From an uncultured Clostridium sp. (lineage in GTDB: Bacteria; Bacillota; Clostridia; Lachnospirales; Lachnospiraceae), in NCBI GenBank assembly GCA_934438135.1, contig CAKSBP010000060.1:1-16403 (forward strand): a stretch of DNA of 16,403 bases, read 5' to 3'. Below are positions 7,299 through 15,499 of the stretch, piece after piece. The translations under genes were made by a program, and so were the position numbers. Every line of letters begins with the position of its first letter. Position 1 is the first letter of the stretch. The notes under the pieces are model-generated. The model was not told the origin of the DNA. It did not search any database and saw only the letters and a program-made list of their open reading frames with translations.

Positions 7299-8996
7299 TG
7301 CTGGTATGCAGATTGTGATTCTAGTCCCTTTCATAATTTCACTCTCTACTTTCATACAATATTCCGGTCCGTAAAGCAGCTTAATACGTTCGTTCACATT
7401 GCGGACACCATATCCTTTGGAAGACTGGGATGTAATCTGCTCTGCTTTTTCCTGTTCCATTCCAACACCATTATCCTCAACAATAAGATACAGATTTTCT
7501 CCCTCTGCTTTTCCAATAATCGAAATTTTTCCTCTGCCTTCCGGTTTTAAATCAATGCCATGATCGATAGCATTTTCCACCAAAGGCTGTAGAATCAGAT
7601 TTAATGTCTTATACTCCATCATTTTTTCTGGTACATCAATTACTACATCAAAATCGTAATCATGCATAATGAGCTGAATATCCAGATATGACTTTACGTT
7701 ATTGACCTCATCACGAATAGAAAGAATATTTTTCCCACGATTTAGTGCAGTACGGTAAAAGGAAGAAAGAAGCAGCGTAATGCGGCTGATATCCTGCTTA
7801 TCGGCCTCCAGTGCTTTCCAGTTAATTAGTGACAGGGAATTGTATAAAAAGTGCGGATTGATTTGTGCCTGGAGAGCGCGCATTTCATATTCTTTCTGAG
7901 CAAGCTTGCTTTCATAAACTTCCCGTATTAAGCGTTTAATCTGATCTAGCATATTTCCAAATCCACAGATTAACTCTCCAACTTCATCTTCGCTGGTACT
8001 GATAACATTAATCTCCATATCTCCAGCTTCTACTTTTGCCATATTTTCGGTCAATTCTTCAATACCGCTGACCATAAACCTTGAAATTCTGGACACTGCA
8101 AACAAGGAGGTTACAATACATACAAATGCTACCAGAATAATTCCAAGTACCATGGAACGAACTGATTTCATAATCAGGCTGTTTGGTTTATATAAGTAAA
8201 CTTTCCATCCACTGACTGATGTAGTGGCATGAACAATCGTGTACTTTGAACTGGATTTTGTAAAGAGCTGTGGATAACTCAGTTTCATTGCACGGTTCTT
8301 TTTATCAAAGTTATGATATTCGTATATTTTGTTTCCATTGTCATCTACAATATAAACACCGTAATTTTTACTGGACATCTGACTGAAATTTGAAAACATA
8401 GAATTGTAATCTACGTTAATGTAAAGAATGCCTTCACAGTCGCACTGCTTTAACATAGGGATATTGCGGCTGGAAAATACCGTCTTTTTTCCAGCATCTG
8501 CAAACCACAGAATTTCTCTGCTGTTTTCAACCTTTGGATACCAGTCTGTACCTTTTATTTCAGATATTGGTGCAATGGTTGTGTCATGTTTTACAATATC
8601 ATTTTTTGTGTAGATCGTAACTTTATTTACGTCATCGTGAAAATATTTCAAAGATGACAGAATTGGATCCAGGACTTCGTTAAACTGCTGGTACATTTCA
8701 TAATAGCTTTTGTAATCATAGCTTACTACCTGAGCTATCGTCTGATTATAGGATATGTAATCAGACAGGTTATTGTAAATTCTCATCTGATTATCCAGTC
8801 CACTGACAGACTGCATCATATAATCCTGAATATTATTTTGTTCTCGCTCCATAAGCTGTGACCTGCTCTGTTGATAGCAGAAGATTCCTAAAACCAGTAT
8901 AGGTATGACCCCTACACAAAAATAGGTAAGCACTAGTTTATGGCGAAATTTTATATTATTAAATTTGCGAATCCACTTCACTAGCTTTTCTTTCAT
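7281..8996 (-). CDS. YesM-type sensor histidine kinase
   Basis: A 571-residue membrane sensor kinase. Layout: membrane segment 1 (about 21-41), an extracytoplasmic sensing region of about 240 residues, segment 2 (about 281-302), a HAMP linker (about 303-357), then the His-kinase domain with phospho-acceptor His382 in QINPHFLYNSL. The ATPase domain follows: N-box VENAIDHG (473-480), G1 box DNGVGM (508-513), and a glycine motif GYGVRN (528-533). It overlaps the response-regulator gene by 38 bases with its own AAGGAGAG site 6 bases before the ATG, so the pair is co-translated. Kinases of this family usually sense extracellular sugars or binding-protein complexes and pair with AraC-type regulators. 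Control of the malEFG or glgP/malQ genes is inferred from position only. Confidence 0.93.
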   Translation of the reverse strand: MKEKLVKWIRKFNNIKFRHKLVLTYFCVGVIPILVLGIFCYQQSRSQLMEREQNNIQDYMMQSVSGLDNQMRIYNNLSDYISYNQTIAQVVSYDYKSYYEMYQQFNEVLDPILSSLKYFHDDVNKVTIYTKNDIVKHDTTIAPISEIKGTDWYPKVENSREILWFADAGKKTVFSSRNIPMLKQCDCEGILYINVDYNSMFSNFSQMSSKNYGVYIVDDNGNKIYEYHNFDKKNRAMKLSYPQLFTKSSSKYTIVHATTSVSGWKVYLYKPNSLIMKSVRSMVLGIILVAFVCIVTSLFAVSRISRFMVSGIEELTENMAKVEAGDMEINVISTSEDEVGELICGFGNMLDQIKRLIREVYESKLAQKEYEMRALQAQINPHFLYNSLSLINWKALEADKQDISRITLLLSSFYRTALNRGKNILSIRDEVNNVKSYLDIQLIMHDYDFDVVIDVPEKMMEYKTLNLILQPLVENAIDHGIDLKPEGRGKISIIGKAEGENLYLIVEDNGVGMEQEKAEQITSQSSKGYGVRNVNERIKLLYGPEYCMKVESEIMKGTRITICIPAVKESE

Positions 8997-10518
8997 TACA
9001 CTCTCCTTGATTTCTGAATTTTTGAGGACTTACTCCAAAATACTCCCGAAAACTCTGACAAAAATAAGATACATTCACATATCCAACCGCATAGCTGATA
9101 TTTACTATCTTCTCATGAGTTTCTTCCAGTTTCTTTTTTGCCATCTCCATACGGTAAGCCTTAATAAATTTACTCAGATTCTGACCGGTTTCTTTCTTGA
9201 AAATATGGCTTAAGTAGCTTGGTGCTAAAGCAACTTTCTCTGCCAGCTGCTCTACCCCCAGCTCTTTATCATAATTGGCGTAAATATACTGTTTGACTGA
9301 CTCAATCTCACGATGAAACATCTGAGGGTTCTGATGGAATGCTTTAGCGAGTCTGTCAATATTTGTATTTACAATTTCCATAACAGACTGAAAATCTGCA
9401 GCACGATAAAGCCGATCAACTTCATCATTTAACTGGGCTTCTTTCATATCCGGCAGATTTTCATAAAAGTCTTTTAGCAGATTAGAAAAAATAAATTTAA
9501 TATATACCTGCGAAAAAGCTTTATTTTTTCGATATTTATCACAAAGCCGTTTAAAATGTTCGTTTAAACTGCTGATATCTTTCATTTTTATATCCTGTTT
9601 CATCTGCTTCATTAAGGTATCATCATCTATCTGTGCAAGGGTATTTGCATTATTATCTGCATTAGCTTTGTATACAAATGTTTCTGACTGATAGAATTTA
9701 TTCTCCATCAGTTCTTCCAATTCTTCATATCCCTTTGCCAGCATATTCTCTCCCTCAAGCTGACTGCTTACTGCAACGAAACAGCATTCCTGGACAGTAT
9801 TCTGAAAGAATGCGTGAATCTTCTTTCCGATTTCTTCATAATTCATTTCCTCAATCGTTTTCGAAAATAGTAAAAGTCCCTGCTGCTGATTTAGATTTAA
9901 GTACTGAAACTGCATATTGATTTCTTTCTGTAGCTTTTCCATCACATCATTGCCCATTTTTCCAAAGAAATCATTATTAAATTCCAGAAGAATCATTCGT
10001 TCGTATTGATCCAGAAAATCCAGATTTAAAAGTTTTTTAAATTCCTGTTCTACTTCTTCTCTCGGTTTCCCATTTACTAATAAATAAAGAACATGCTCCT
10101 GCATATGATGCATACTGGTTTCGGAAATTGCTTCTTTCCTGTCCTCTGATTCCAGTTTTTCAATGATTCGGCGAAGAACTGTATCAAATTCTTTTGGATC
10201 GACCGGTTTTAATATGTAATCATTTACATTCAGTTTCACAGCCATTCTTGCATATTCGAATTCACTATATCCACTAAAAATAACAATATTTAGATCCTTT
10301 CCGGTCTTTCTCACCTGTTTGATTAGTTCGATTCCATCCATAAAGGGCATCTTCACATCGGTCAGCATAATATCTACTGAATGTTCTTTCAGAAACTCCA
10401 AAGCCTGCATTCCATTAGATGCCTCATTTACATTTAGTTCCATGCCTGACTGCTTTAGCAAGAATTTAATTCCGTTTCGCTCTATTTTTTCATCATCTAC
10501 AATTAGAATACTATACAT
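8959..10518 (-). CDS. YesN-type response regulator with AraC-family DNA-binding domain
   Basis: A 519-residue cytosolic transcription regulator, partner of the overlapping YesM-type kinase. The receiver domain (1-120) has acidic residues D8-D9, phospho-acceptor D54 in LTDVKMP, switch residue S82 and K104 in ILKP. A long central region (about 120-400) of unassigned helical sequence is typical of the larger members. The two helix-turn-helix motifs of AraC lie at about 408-505, including the family-typical GYVNVSYFCQSFREYFGVSPQKFR region. I start at ATG 10518, preceded by GGGAGG at 6 bases; an in-frame ATG at 10560 lacks a ribosome site and would put 14 residues ahead of the receiver fold. It lies 100 bases after glgP across a hairpin. 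No strong promoter was found in that gap, so it may depend on readthrough from glgP. Confidence 0.92.
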   Translation of the reverse strand: MYSILIVDDEKIERNGIKFLLKQSGMELNVNEASNGMQALEFLKEHSVDIMLTDVKMPFMDGIELIKQVRKTGKDLNIVIFSGYSEFEYARMAVKLNVNDYILKPVDPKEFDTVLRRIIEKLESEDRKEAISETSMHHMQEHVLYLLVNGKPREEVEQEFKKLLNLDFLDQYERMILLEFNNDFFGKMGNDVMEKLQKEINMQFQYLNLNQQQGLLLFSKTIEEMNYEEIGKKIHAFFQNTVQECCFVAVSSQLEGENMLAKGYEELEELMENKFYQSETFVYKANADNNANTLAQIDDDTLMKQMKQDIKMKDISSLNEHFKRLCDKYRKNKAFSQVYIKFIFSNLLKDFYENLPDMKEAQLNDEVDRLYRAADFQSVMEIVNTNIDRLAKAFHQNPQMFHREIESVKQYIYANYDKELGVEQLAEKVALAPSYLSHIFKKETGQNLSKFIKAYRMEMAKKKLEETHEKIVNISYAVGYVNVSYFCQSFREYFGVSPQKFRNQGECNERKASEVDSQI

Positions 10519-10578
10519 GAATTTCCTCCCTCTTACCTCTAGCATCAGAAACAATGGCAATGTTCAATAGGATAAGAT

Positions 10579-10610
10579 ATACCGGCAATTACCTATCTAA
10601 TTGCCGGTAT
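10579..10610. terminator. Strong hairpin between glgP and the response-regulator gene
   Basis: A perfect 13-bp stem (10579-10591 with 10598-10610) with a 6-base loop sits 8 bases beyond the glgP stop codon. In the glgP direction the bases after the stem are only T-enriched and broken by A and C. In the opposite direction they form a better T-rich tract. It probably acts as a leaky terminator or 3'-end stabiliser for glgP, with limited passage into the regulator genes. Confidence 0.6.
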
Positions 10611-10618
10611 GATTTTCT

Positions 10619-12892
10619 TTATAGTTTCCAGATATCGCGGTTGTACTCTGCAATGGTACGGTCAGAAGAGAAGAATCCTGCTTTGCTGATATTTACAAGC
10701 ATCTTCTTTGCCCATGCCATTCTGTCTTCATAATCCTTATATGCCTTTTCTTTGGCTTTTACATAATCATCAAAGTCAGGGAATGTCATAAACCAGTCTT
10801 TATTTAACAGTTCTTTGTACAGACGCTCTAAGTTTTCTTTACATCCGACTGCCATCATTTCTTTGCCAATAATAAAGTCAACTGCTTCTTTGATTGCAGC
10901 ATCTTTTTTATAATAATCTTTGGATACATAGGACTCGTCTTCATATCTGCGGATAACTGTTTCACTGACATCACCAAAAATATAAATATTTTCGCCGCCA
11001 ACTAAAGCTTCAATTTCTACATTAGCACCATCCATGGTTCCTAATGTAACTGCACCATTTAACATAAATTTCATATTTCCTGTTCCACTGGCTTCTTTGG
11101 ATGCCAGAGAAATCTGTTCGGAAATATCGCAGGCTGGAATTACTTTTTCTGCATAGGAGACATTGTAATTCTCCAACATAACAACCTGGAAGTATGGTGC
11201 AACATCCTTATCATTATTAATGATTTTCTGTAGGCAGAGAATCATATGAATAATATCTTTTGCAATGGTATAAGCGGGTGCAGCCTTTGCCCCAAAAATC
11301 ATAGTGATTGGAGTCGTTGGTTTTTTACCTGCTTTGATTTCCAGGTATTTGTGAATTGCATATAATGCATTCATCTGTTGACGTTTGTATTCATGTAAAC
11401 GTTTTACCTGAATATCAAAAATAGAATTCTCATTCAGTTCTACACCTGCTGCTGCTTTTACATACTGTGCCAATGCTTTTTTATTGTCCTGCTTAATTGC
11501 AAGAAGTTTCTTTAATACTTCTTCATTATTAGAGAAAGAACCTAATTTTTCTAACTCTTCGGCATCTTTTTTAAATTCAGAACCAATCAGTTCTTCAATG
11601 TAAGCAGCCAGTTCTTTGTTACAGTGTAACAGCCAGCGTCTAAATGTAATACCATTTGTCTTATTATTGAATTTTTCTGGATACAATTTGTAAAAATCAT
11701 TTAATTCATTATTTTTTAAGATTTCTGTATGTAAATATGCAACACCATTTACACTGAATCCATAATGAATATCGATATGAGCCATGTGTACTCTGTCCTC
11801 TTTATCGATAATTGCAATCTTTTCAATTGTTTCTTTATCCAGTTTCTTTTCTTTTAGTTCTGCGCGGATACGTTTATCCAGTTCTTTTATAATTGGTACA
11901 ATTGCCGGTGCTACTTTTTCCAGATATTCTAACGGCCATTTTTCTAGTGCTTCTGCAAGTATTGTATGGTTTGTATAAGCACATGCCTTAGATACCGTAC
12001 CAATTGCTTCGTCCATTGTCAATCCTTTTTTCACAAGAAGGCGGATTAATTCAGGAATTACCATCGTAGGATGGGTATCATTAATCTGAATAACTGCATA
12101 TTCGTGAAGATCTGTCAATTTACAGCCTTTCTTTTCACATTCCTCTAAAATATACTGTGCCCCATTGCTTACCATGAAATACTGCTGGTAAACACGTAAC
12201 AGTCTTCCTTTTTCATCGCTGTCATCTGGATATAAGAATAAGGTTAAATTCTTTTTGATTTCATCTTTGTCAAAAGAAATTCCATCTTCTACGATACTAT
12301 CATCCACGCTGTCTAAATCAAACAGGTGAAGCTGGTTTGTTCTGTTTTCATAACCAGTCACTGCAATATCATATAATGTAGATTTTACGGAGAAATCTTT
12401 AAATTCTACTGTATAAGAATGGTTTGTCTTTGTAAGCCAGTTTTCTTTCTGAATCCATGGATTTACGGTTTCTACCTGTTTGTTATCTTCAAATACCTGT
12501 TTGAATAATCCAAGATGATAGTTTAAGCCGATTCCATCACCATTTAATCCTAATGTAGCAATGGAGTCTAAGAAACATGCGGCAAGTCTTCCAAGTCCAC
12601 CATTTCCTAAAGATGGTTCCATTTCTACCTCTTCAATTTCACTTAAGCTTTTATTATTTTCTTTTAATAACTGGTCTACTTCATCATATAATCCAAGGTT
12701 AATCAGATTATTGGATAAGAGCTTTCCAATTAAGAATTCAGCGGATATGTAATATAACTTTCTCTTTCCAGTATCCTTTGCACGTTCGCCTGCTTTTTCC
12801 TTTACCATTTCCAGTAATGCTGCATATAATTCCTCATTGGTACAATCACTAATCTGTTTTCCATAACGCTTCGTTATAATCTCTGTTAACAT
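10619..12892 (-). CDS. glgP: Glycogen/maltodextrin phosphorylase
   Basis: A 757-residue cytosolic GT35 enzyme that splits alpha-1,4-glucans with phosphate to release glucose-1-phosphate, using pyridoxal phosphate. Signature features: the PSLGNGGLGRLAACFLDS glucan/PLP region (93-110), His309 in TNHT, the KRLHEYKRQ motif (497-505), and the PLP-lysine signature EASGTGNMKF with Lys608. The length is below that of the E. coli or rabbit enzymes (about 800-840), but all catalytic segments are present. I start at ATG 12892, preceded by an AAGGG site; the longer reading would use a TTG at 12910 with no ribosome site. It lies 42 bases after malQ, so the two are one operon: MalQ remodels imported maltodextrins into chains that this enzyme can shorten. 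It may also act on stored glycogen. Confidence 0.96.
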   Translation of the reverse strand: MLTEIITKRYGKQISDCTNEELYAALLEMVKEKAGERAKDTGKRKLYYISAEFLIGKLLSNNLINLGLYDEVDQLLKENNKSLSEIEEVEMEPSLGNGGLGRLAACFLDSIATLGLNGDGIGLNYHLGLFKQVFEDNKQVETVNPWIQKENWLTKTNHSYTVEFKDFSVKSTLYDIAVTGYENRTNQLHLFDLDSVDDSIVEDGISFDKDEIKKNLTLFLYPDDSDEKGRLLRVYQQYFMVSNGAQYILEECEKKGCKLTDLHEYAVIQINDTHPTMVIPELIRLLVKKGLTMDEAIGTVSKACAYTNHTILAEALEKWPLEYLEKVAPAIVPIIKELDKRIRAELKEKKLDKETIEKIAIIDKEDRVHMAHIDIHYGFSVNGVAYLHTEILKNNELNDFYKLYPEKFNNKTNGITFRRWLLHCNKELAAYIEELIGSEFKKDAEELEKLGSFSNNEEVLKKLLAIKQDNKKALAQYVKAAAGVELNENSIFDIQVKRLHEYKRQQMNALYAIHKYLEIKAGKKPTTPITMIFGAKAAPAYTIAKDIIHMILCLQKIINNDKDVAPYFQVVMLENYNVSYAEKVIPACDISEQISLASKEASGTGNMKFMLNGAVTLGTMDGANVEIEALVGGENIYIFGDVSETVIRRYEDESYVSKDYYKKDAAIKEAVDFIIGKEMMAVGCKENLERLYKELLNKDWFMTFPDFDDYVKAKEKAYKDYEDRMAWAKKMLVNISKAGFFSSDRTIAEYNRDIWKL

Positions 12893-12934
12893 TCTTTCAT
12901 CCCTTCCCAATCGTTATTACCTTAGTTCCCTTTT

Positions 12935-14422
12935 TTAAAGTCTTCCATAAATTTTTGCTAATTTATATAAGAACTGCTGCTTTTCCTCGGTAAACTCACC
13001 TGGCTTCATACGCCATCTCCAGTTCGTTCCGATCGTGGCAGGCAGATTCATCCTCGCGTCATTATCTTTTTCCAGGATATCCTGCATTTGAAACATTACA
13101 ACATCTGCAACACTTGCATATGCCATTCTTATTACTTTCGGTACTATTTCATCAAAACTTTCTGCATCGCAGTAATCCATAGCAAACTCTTTTAATTCTT
13201 CTGACAGGTTCTTATAATAACCAACCAATGTTTCATTATCATGTGTCCCACCATATGCAATACAGTTCTTCGGATACATATGTGGCAGATATGGATTATC
13301 TGTCTTTCCGTCAAAAGCAAATTCCAGTACTTTCATTCCCGGATAACCTGCCTTTTCCAGAAGTTCTTTCACACCATCAACTAAAACACCTAAATCCTCT
13401 GCAATGACTTTTGCATTGCCAATGGATTCATTAATTGCATTTGTCAGTTTTTCTGCGGGACCGTTTTCATACCAGCCAAGCCTTGCTGACTTATCAGCAG
13501 GAATTACATAGTATCTTACAATTCCAATGAAATGGTCTATTCGAATTACATCATATAATCTGGAAGATGCTTTCATTCTGCTTCTCCACCATGAGAAATC
13601 ATCCTGCTCCATCTTCTTCCAATCATATAATGGGTTCCCCCACTTCTGTCCTTCATCTGAAAATGCATCTGGAGGACATCCTGCTACATTTACTGGATGT
13701 CTTGTCTCATCCAGCATAAACTGGTCTGGATTCTTCCATACGTCAGAACTGTCCAGTGCAACATAAATGGGAATATCACCAATAATTTTAATATCCTGTT
13801 CATTGGCATATTTTTTTAACTTATCCCACTGTTCATAAAACTTGAATTGAATAAATTTCCAAAACTCAACCTGTTCTTTTAATAACTGTTTATATTTCTG
13901 AATTCCTTCGTCCGTCCGGAAACGAATATCTTCATCCCAAGTGAGCCATGACTGATTATTAAAATGACCCTTACATGCCATAAATAATGCATAATCTTCC
14001 AGCCAAAATGACTGATTCTCTACAAACTTCAAGAACTCAGCAGACTGTGTTCCATCAAATCTTTTAAATGCTTTTTCCAATACAGCAAAACGGCTGTTCC
14101 ATAATGCTTCATAGGAAACATCTTCTGGATCTGTTCCAAAACAGAAGGATTCTACTTCTTCCTTATGTAACAGATTTTCTTCTATTAAATAATCTAAATC
14201 AATAAAATAAGGATTGCCGGCAAATGTGGAAAATGACTGATAAGGACTATCTCCAAAACTTGTCGGTCCTACCGGCAGTACCTGCCAGTATTTCTGTCCT
14301 GCTTCTTTTATTTCCCTGATAAAACGATATGCTTCTTCTCCAAGGGTACCAATCCCATATTTAGATGGCAGACTGCTTATAGGTAGTAAAATACCTGCGC
14401 CACGTTCTAAATTTCTTACCAT
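12935..14422 (-). CDS. malQ: 4-alpha-glucanotransferase (amylomaltase)
   Basis: A 495-residue GH77 enzyme of the short bacterial type. It moves glucan segments between maltodextrins, releasing glucose and making longer chains for the phosphorylase encoded next. N-terminal marks are GILLPISSLPS (10-20) and the family-typical GDSPYQSFSTFAGNPYFIDL (57-76). Catalytic residues are visible: nucleophile Asp296 in RIDHF, acid/base Glu342 in AEDLG and Asp395 in THDNE. The end carries the NLPATIGTNWRWR motif. Start ATG 14422 has AGAGG 6 bases upstream. The upstream 152-base gap is very AT-rich; I found no convincing promoter in it, so either a weak one exists or malQ is read from genes further right. 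Confidence 0.96.
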   Translation of the reverse strand: MVRNLERGAGILLPISSLPSKYGIGTLGEEAYRFIREIKEAGQKYWQVLPVGPTSFGDSPYQSFSTFAGNPYFIDLDYLIEENLLHKEEVESFCFGTDPEDVSYEALWNSRFAVLEKAFKRFDGTQSAEFLKFVENQSFWLEDYALFMACKGHFNNQSWLTWDEDIRFRTDEGIQKYKQLLKEQVEFWKFIQFKFYEQWDKLKKYANEQDIKIIGDIPIYVALDSSDVWKNPDQFMLDETRHPVNVAGCPPDAFSDEGQKWGNPLYDWKKMEQDDFSWWRSRMKASSRLYDVIRIDHFIGIVRYYVIPADKSARLGWYENGPAEKLTNAINESIGNAKVIAEDLGVLVDGVKELLEKAGYPGMKVLEFAFDGKTDNPYLPHMYPKNCIAYGGTHDNETLVGYYKNLSEELKEFAMDYCDAESFDEIVPKVIRMAYASVADVVMFQMQDILEKDNDARMNLPATIGTNWRWRMKPGEFTEEKQQFLYKLAKIYGRL

Positions 14423-14574
14423 ATGAAACCTCTTTTCTATTAACTCCTATATTTTATATGCTACCAATTAAAAAGTTTTATGTCTATATCACTTTTTTTT
14501 GATACGTATTGTTTTTTCTATGTATTCGAATTTTTGAGTCTTTTATATGCATTTTTTCCCCAAAAAGGGATGCG

Positions 14575-15375
14575 TTACATATCAAACGCATCTCTAATTT
14601 CTGCATAAATAGTAATATAAAACTCTTCTACCTGATCATTTACTTTATTTTTGTTTTTCCGTAATACTTTTATATATTTATTTACAACAGAAGCTGTTTT
14701 TGTATCAGGATATTTTTTTACAAATGCCTGATAGGCGGACAAGGCACCTGTAGAGATTTTCTGATTTTCCGGATTCATATAATAATTCTTTATCCCAGAT
14801 TCTTTGGCATACTGCCCTGTAACAGCAATGGATAAGTAGTCAGCATATAACTCATAGGTATATCGATAAGTAAGACCATTTGGATACAATTCTATTAGAT
14901 TTTCCAATACATGGGAACGTTCTAAAATTGCTGCTAATGGAATTGCAATGCCTTCTGCCGTCGCTGCGGGTTTCTCTTGCCATCTGGATAAATATGTCAC
15001 AAAATTTCTCATTTCTTCCGACATGAAGCCTGTCAGTTTCGCCAGGCGTTTAAAATCTACCTCGTGTAAATTTCCAATATAATCAAATAAGCCATTTACC
15101 ATAGCATCTGCATCGCTTGGTTTTACCGATTCAATTTTCCATTCTATAAACTGATAAACTTCTTCTTTGTTTTTGGCAGACTGAAGGGTTTTATAATAAG
15201 CATTTAACACTTCACTGCTTGACTCATTGCTAATGTCAGGGGAGGTAGGCTCTTTAGATATTGATGGAGTTTTTGCATTTAAATTATTTTGCTTCTGTTC
15301 TCTGTTTCCACAAACTATCAGAAAAATTTCTATCAATAACAGTGTGCCTAAAAATAACATATATTTTTTCATCAT
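14575..15375 (-). CDS. Exported or membrane-anchored helical protein of unknown function
   Basis: I do not recognise this 266-residue protein. It begins with a short basic stretch and a hydrophobic segment (about 6-21) ending in LIVCGN; Cys22 resembles a lipoprotein cysteine, but the -1 residue is Val rather than Gly/Ala/Ser, so lipidation is doubtful and plain anchoring or secretion is possible. A Ser/Pro/Lys-rich linker (about 30-55) follows, then a mostly helical domain. Near the C-terminus, AYQAFVKKYPDTKTA resembles one tetratricopeptide-like helix pair, but no full repeat array is evident. I start at ATG 15375, which has GGAG 8 bases upstream; an ATG at 15393 lacks a site. It sits directly upstream of malQ on the same strand. 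A surface role in glucan use is possible but has no sequence support. Confidence 0.75.
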   Translation of the reverse strand: MMKKYMLFLGTLLLIEIFLIVCGNREQKQNNLNAKTPSISKEPTSPDISNESSSEVLNAYYKTLQSAKNKEEVYQFIEWKIESVKPSDADAMVNGLFDYIGNLHEVDFKRLAKLTGFMSEEMRNFVTYLSRWQEKPAATAEGIAIPLAAILERSHVLENLIELYPNGLTYRYTYELYADYLSIAVTGQYAKESGIKNYYMNPENQKISTGALSAYQAFVKKYPDTKTASVVNKYIKVLRKNKNKVNDQVEEFYITIYAEIRDAFDM

Positions 15376-15430
15376 AACATCGTCTCCAATCATTTGTTAC
15401 TTAGTTATGATTATTCCCGAAATCTGCTTT

Positions 15431-15493
15431 CTATTCTCCATCGTTATTTGTATCATTCTTTAAGTTCTTACACTGTAAACATTCGTCATTCAC
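15431..15493 (-). CDS. Possible 20-codon ORF with CxxC after the acetyltransferase stop (doubtful)
   Basis: A near-perfect ribosome site AGGAGGTG (15491-15498) follows the acetyltransferase stop but serves no obvious gene. A GTG at 15493 opens a 20-codon frame containing CLQC, in the same frame as the acetyltransferase just beyond its TAA. The GTG overlaps the ribosome site itself, which argues against normal initiation. Two ATGs in other frames (15489 and 15482) give only 9- and 4-codon peptides. It could be a leader peptide, a readthrough extension or a decayed gene start. Confidence 0.2.
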   Translation of the reverse strand: MNDECLQCKNLKNDTNNDGE

Positions 15494-15499
15494 CTCCTC

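Noticed and set aside
7110..7550. 146-codon plus-strand open frame opposite the malE promoter and kinase C-terminus
   Set aside because: No ribosome site precedes its ATG, the product is Phe/Cys/His-rich and resembles the complement of kinase codons, and the kinase ATP-binding motifs on the minus strand are unambiguous.
10519..10560. 14-residue N-terminal extension of the response regulator
   Set aside because: The receiver fold begins at the internal Met, which has a GGGAGG site; the extension has none.
10619..12892. Truncated phosphorylase
   Set aside because: The length is short of the E. coli and rabbit enzymes, but the N-terminal glucan region, His309, KRLHEYKRQ and the PLP lysine are all intact and there is no frameshift.
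14549..14573. Hairpin after the unknown exported protein as a terminator
   Set aside because: The pairing is short (GCAT plus CCC/GGG with a bulge) and no T-run follows in the minus direction.
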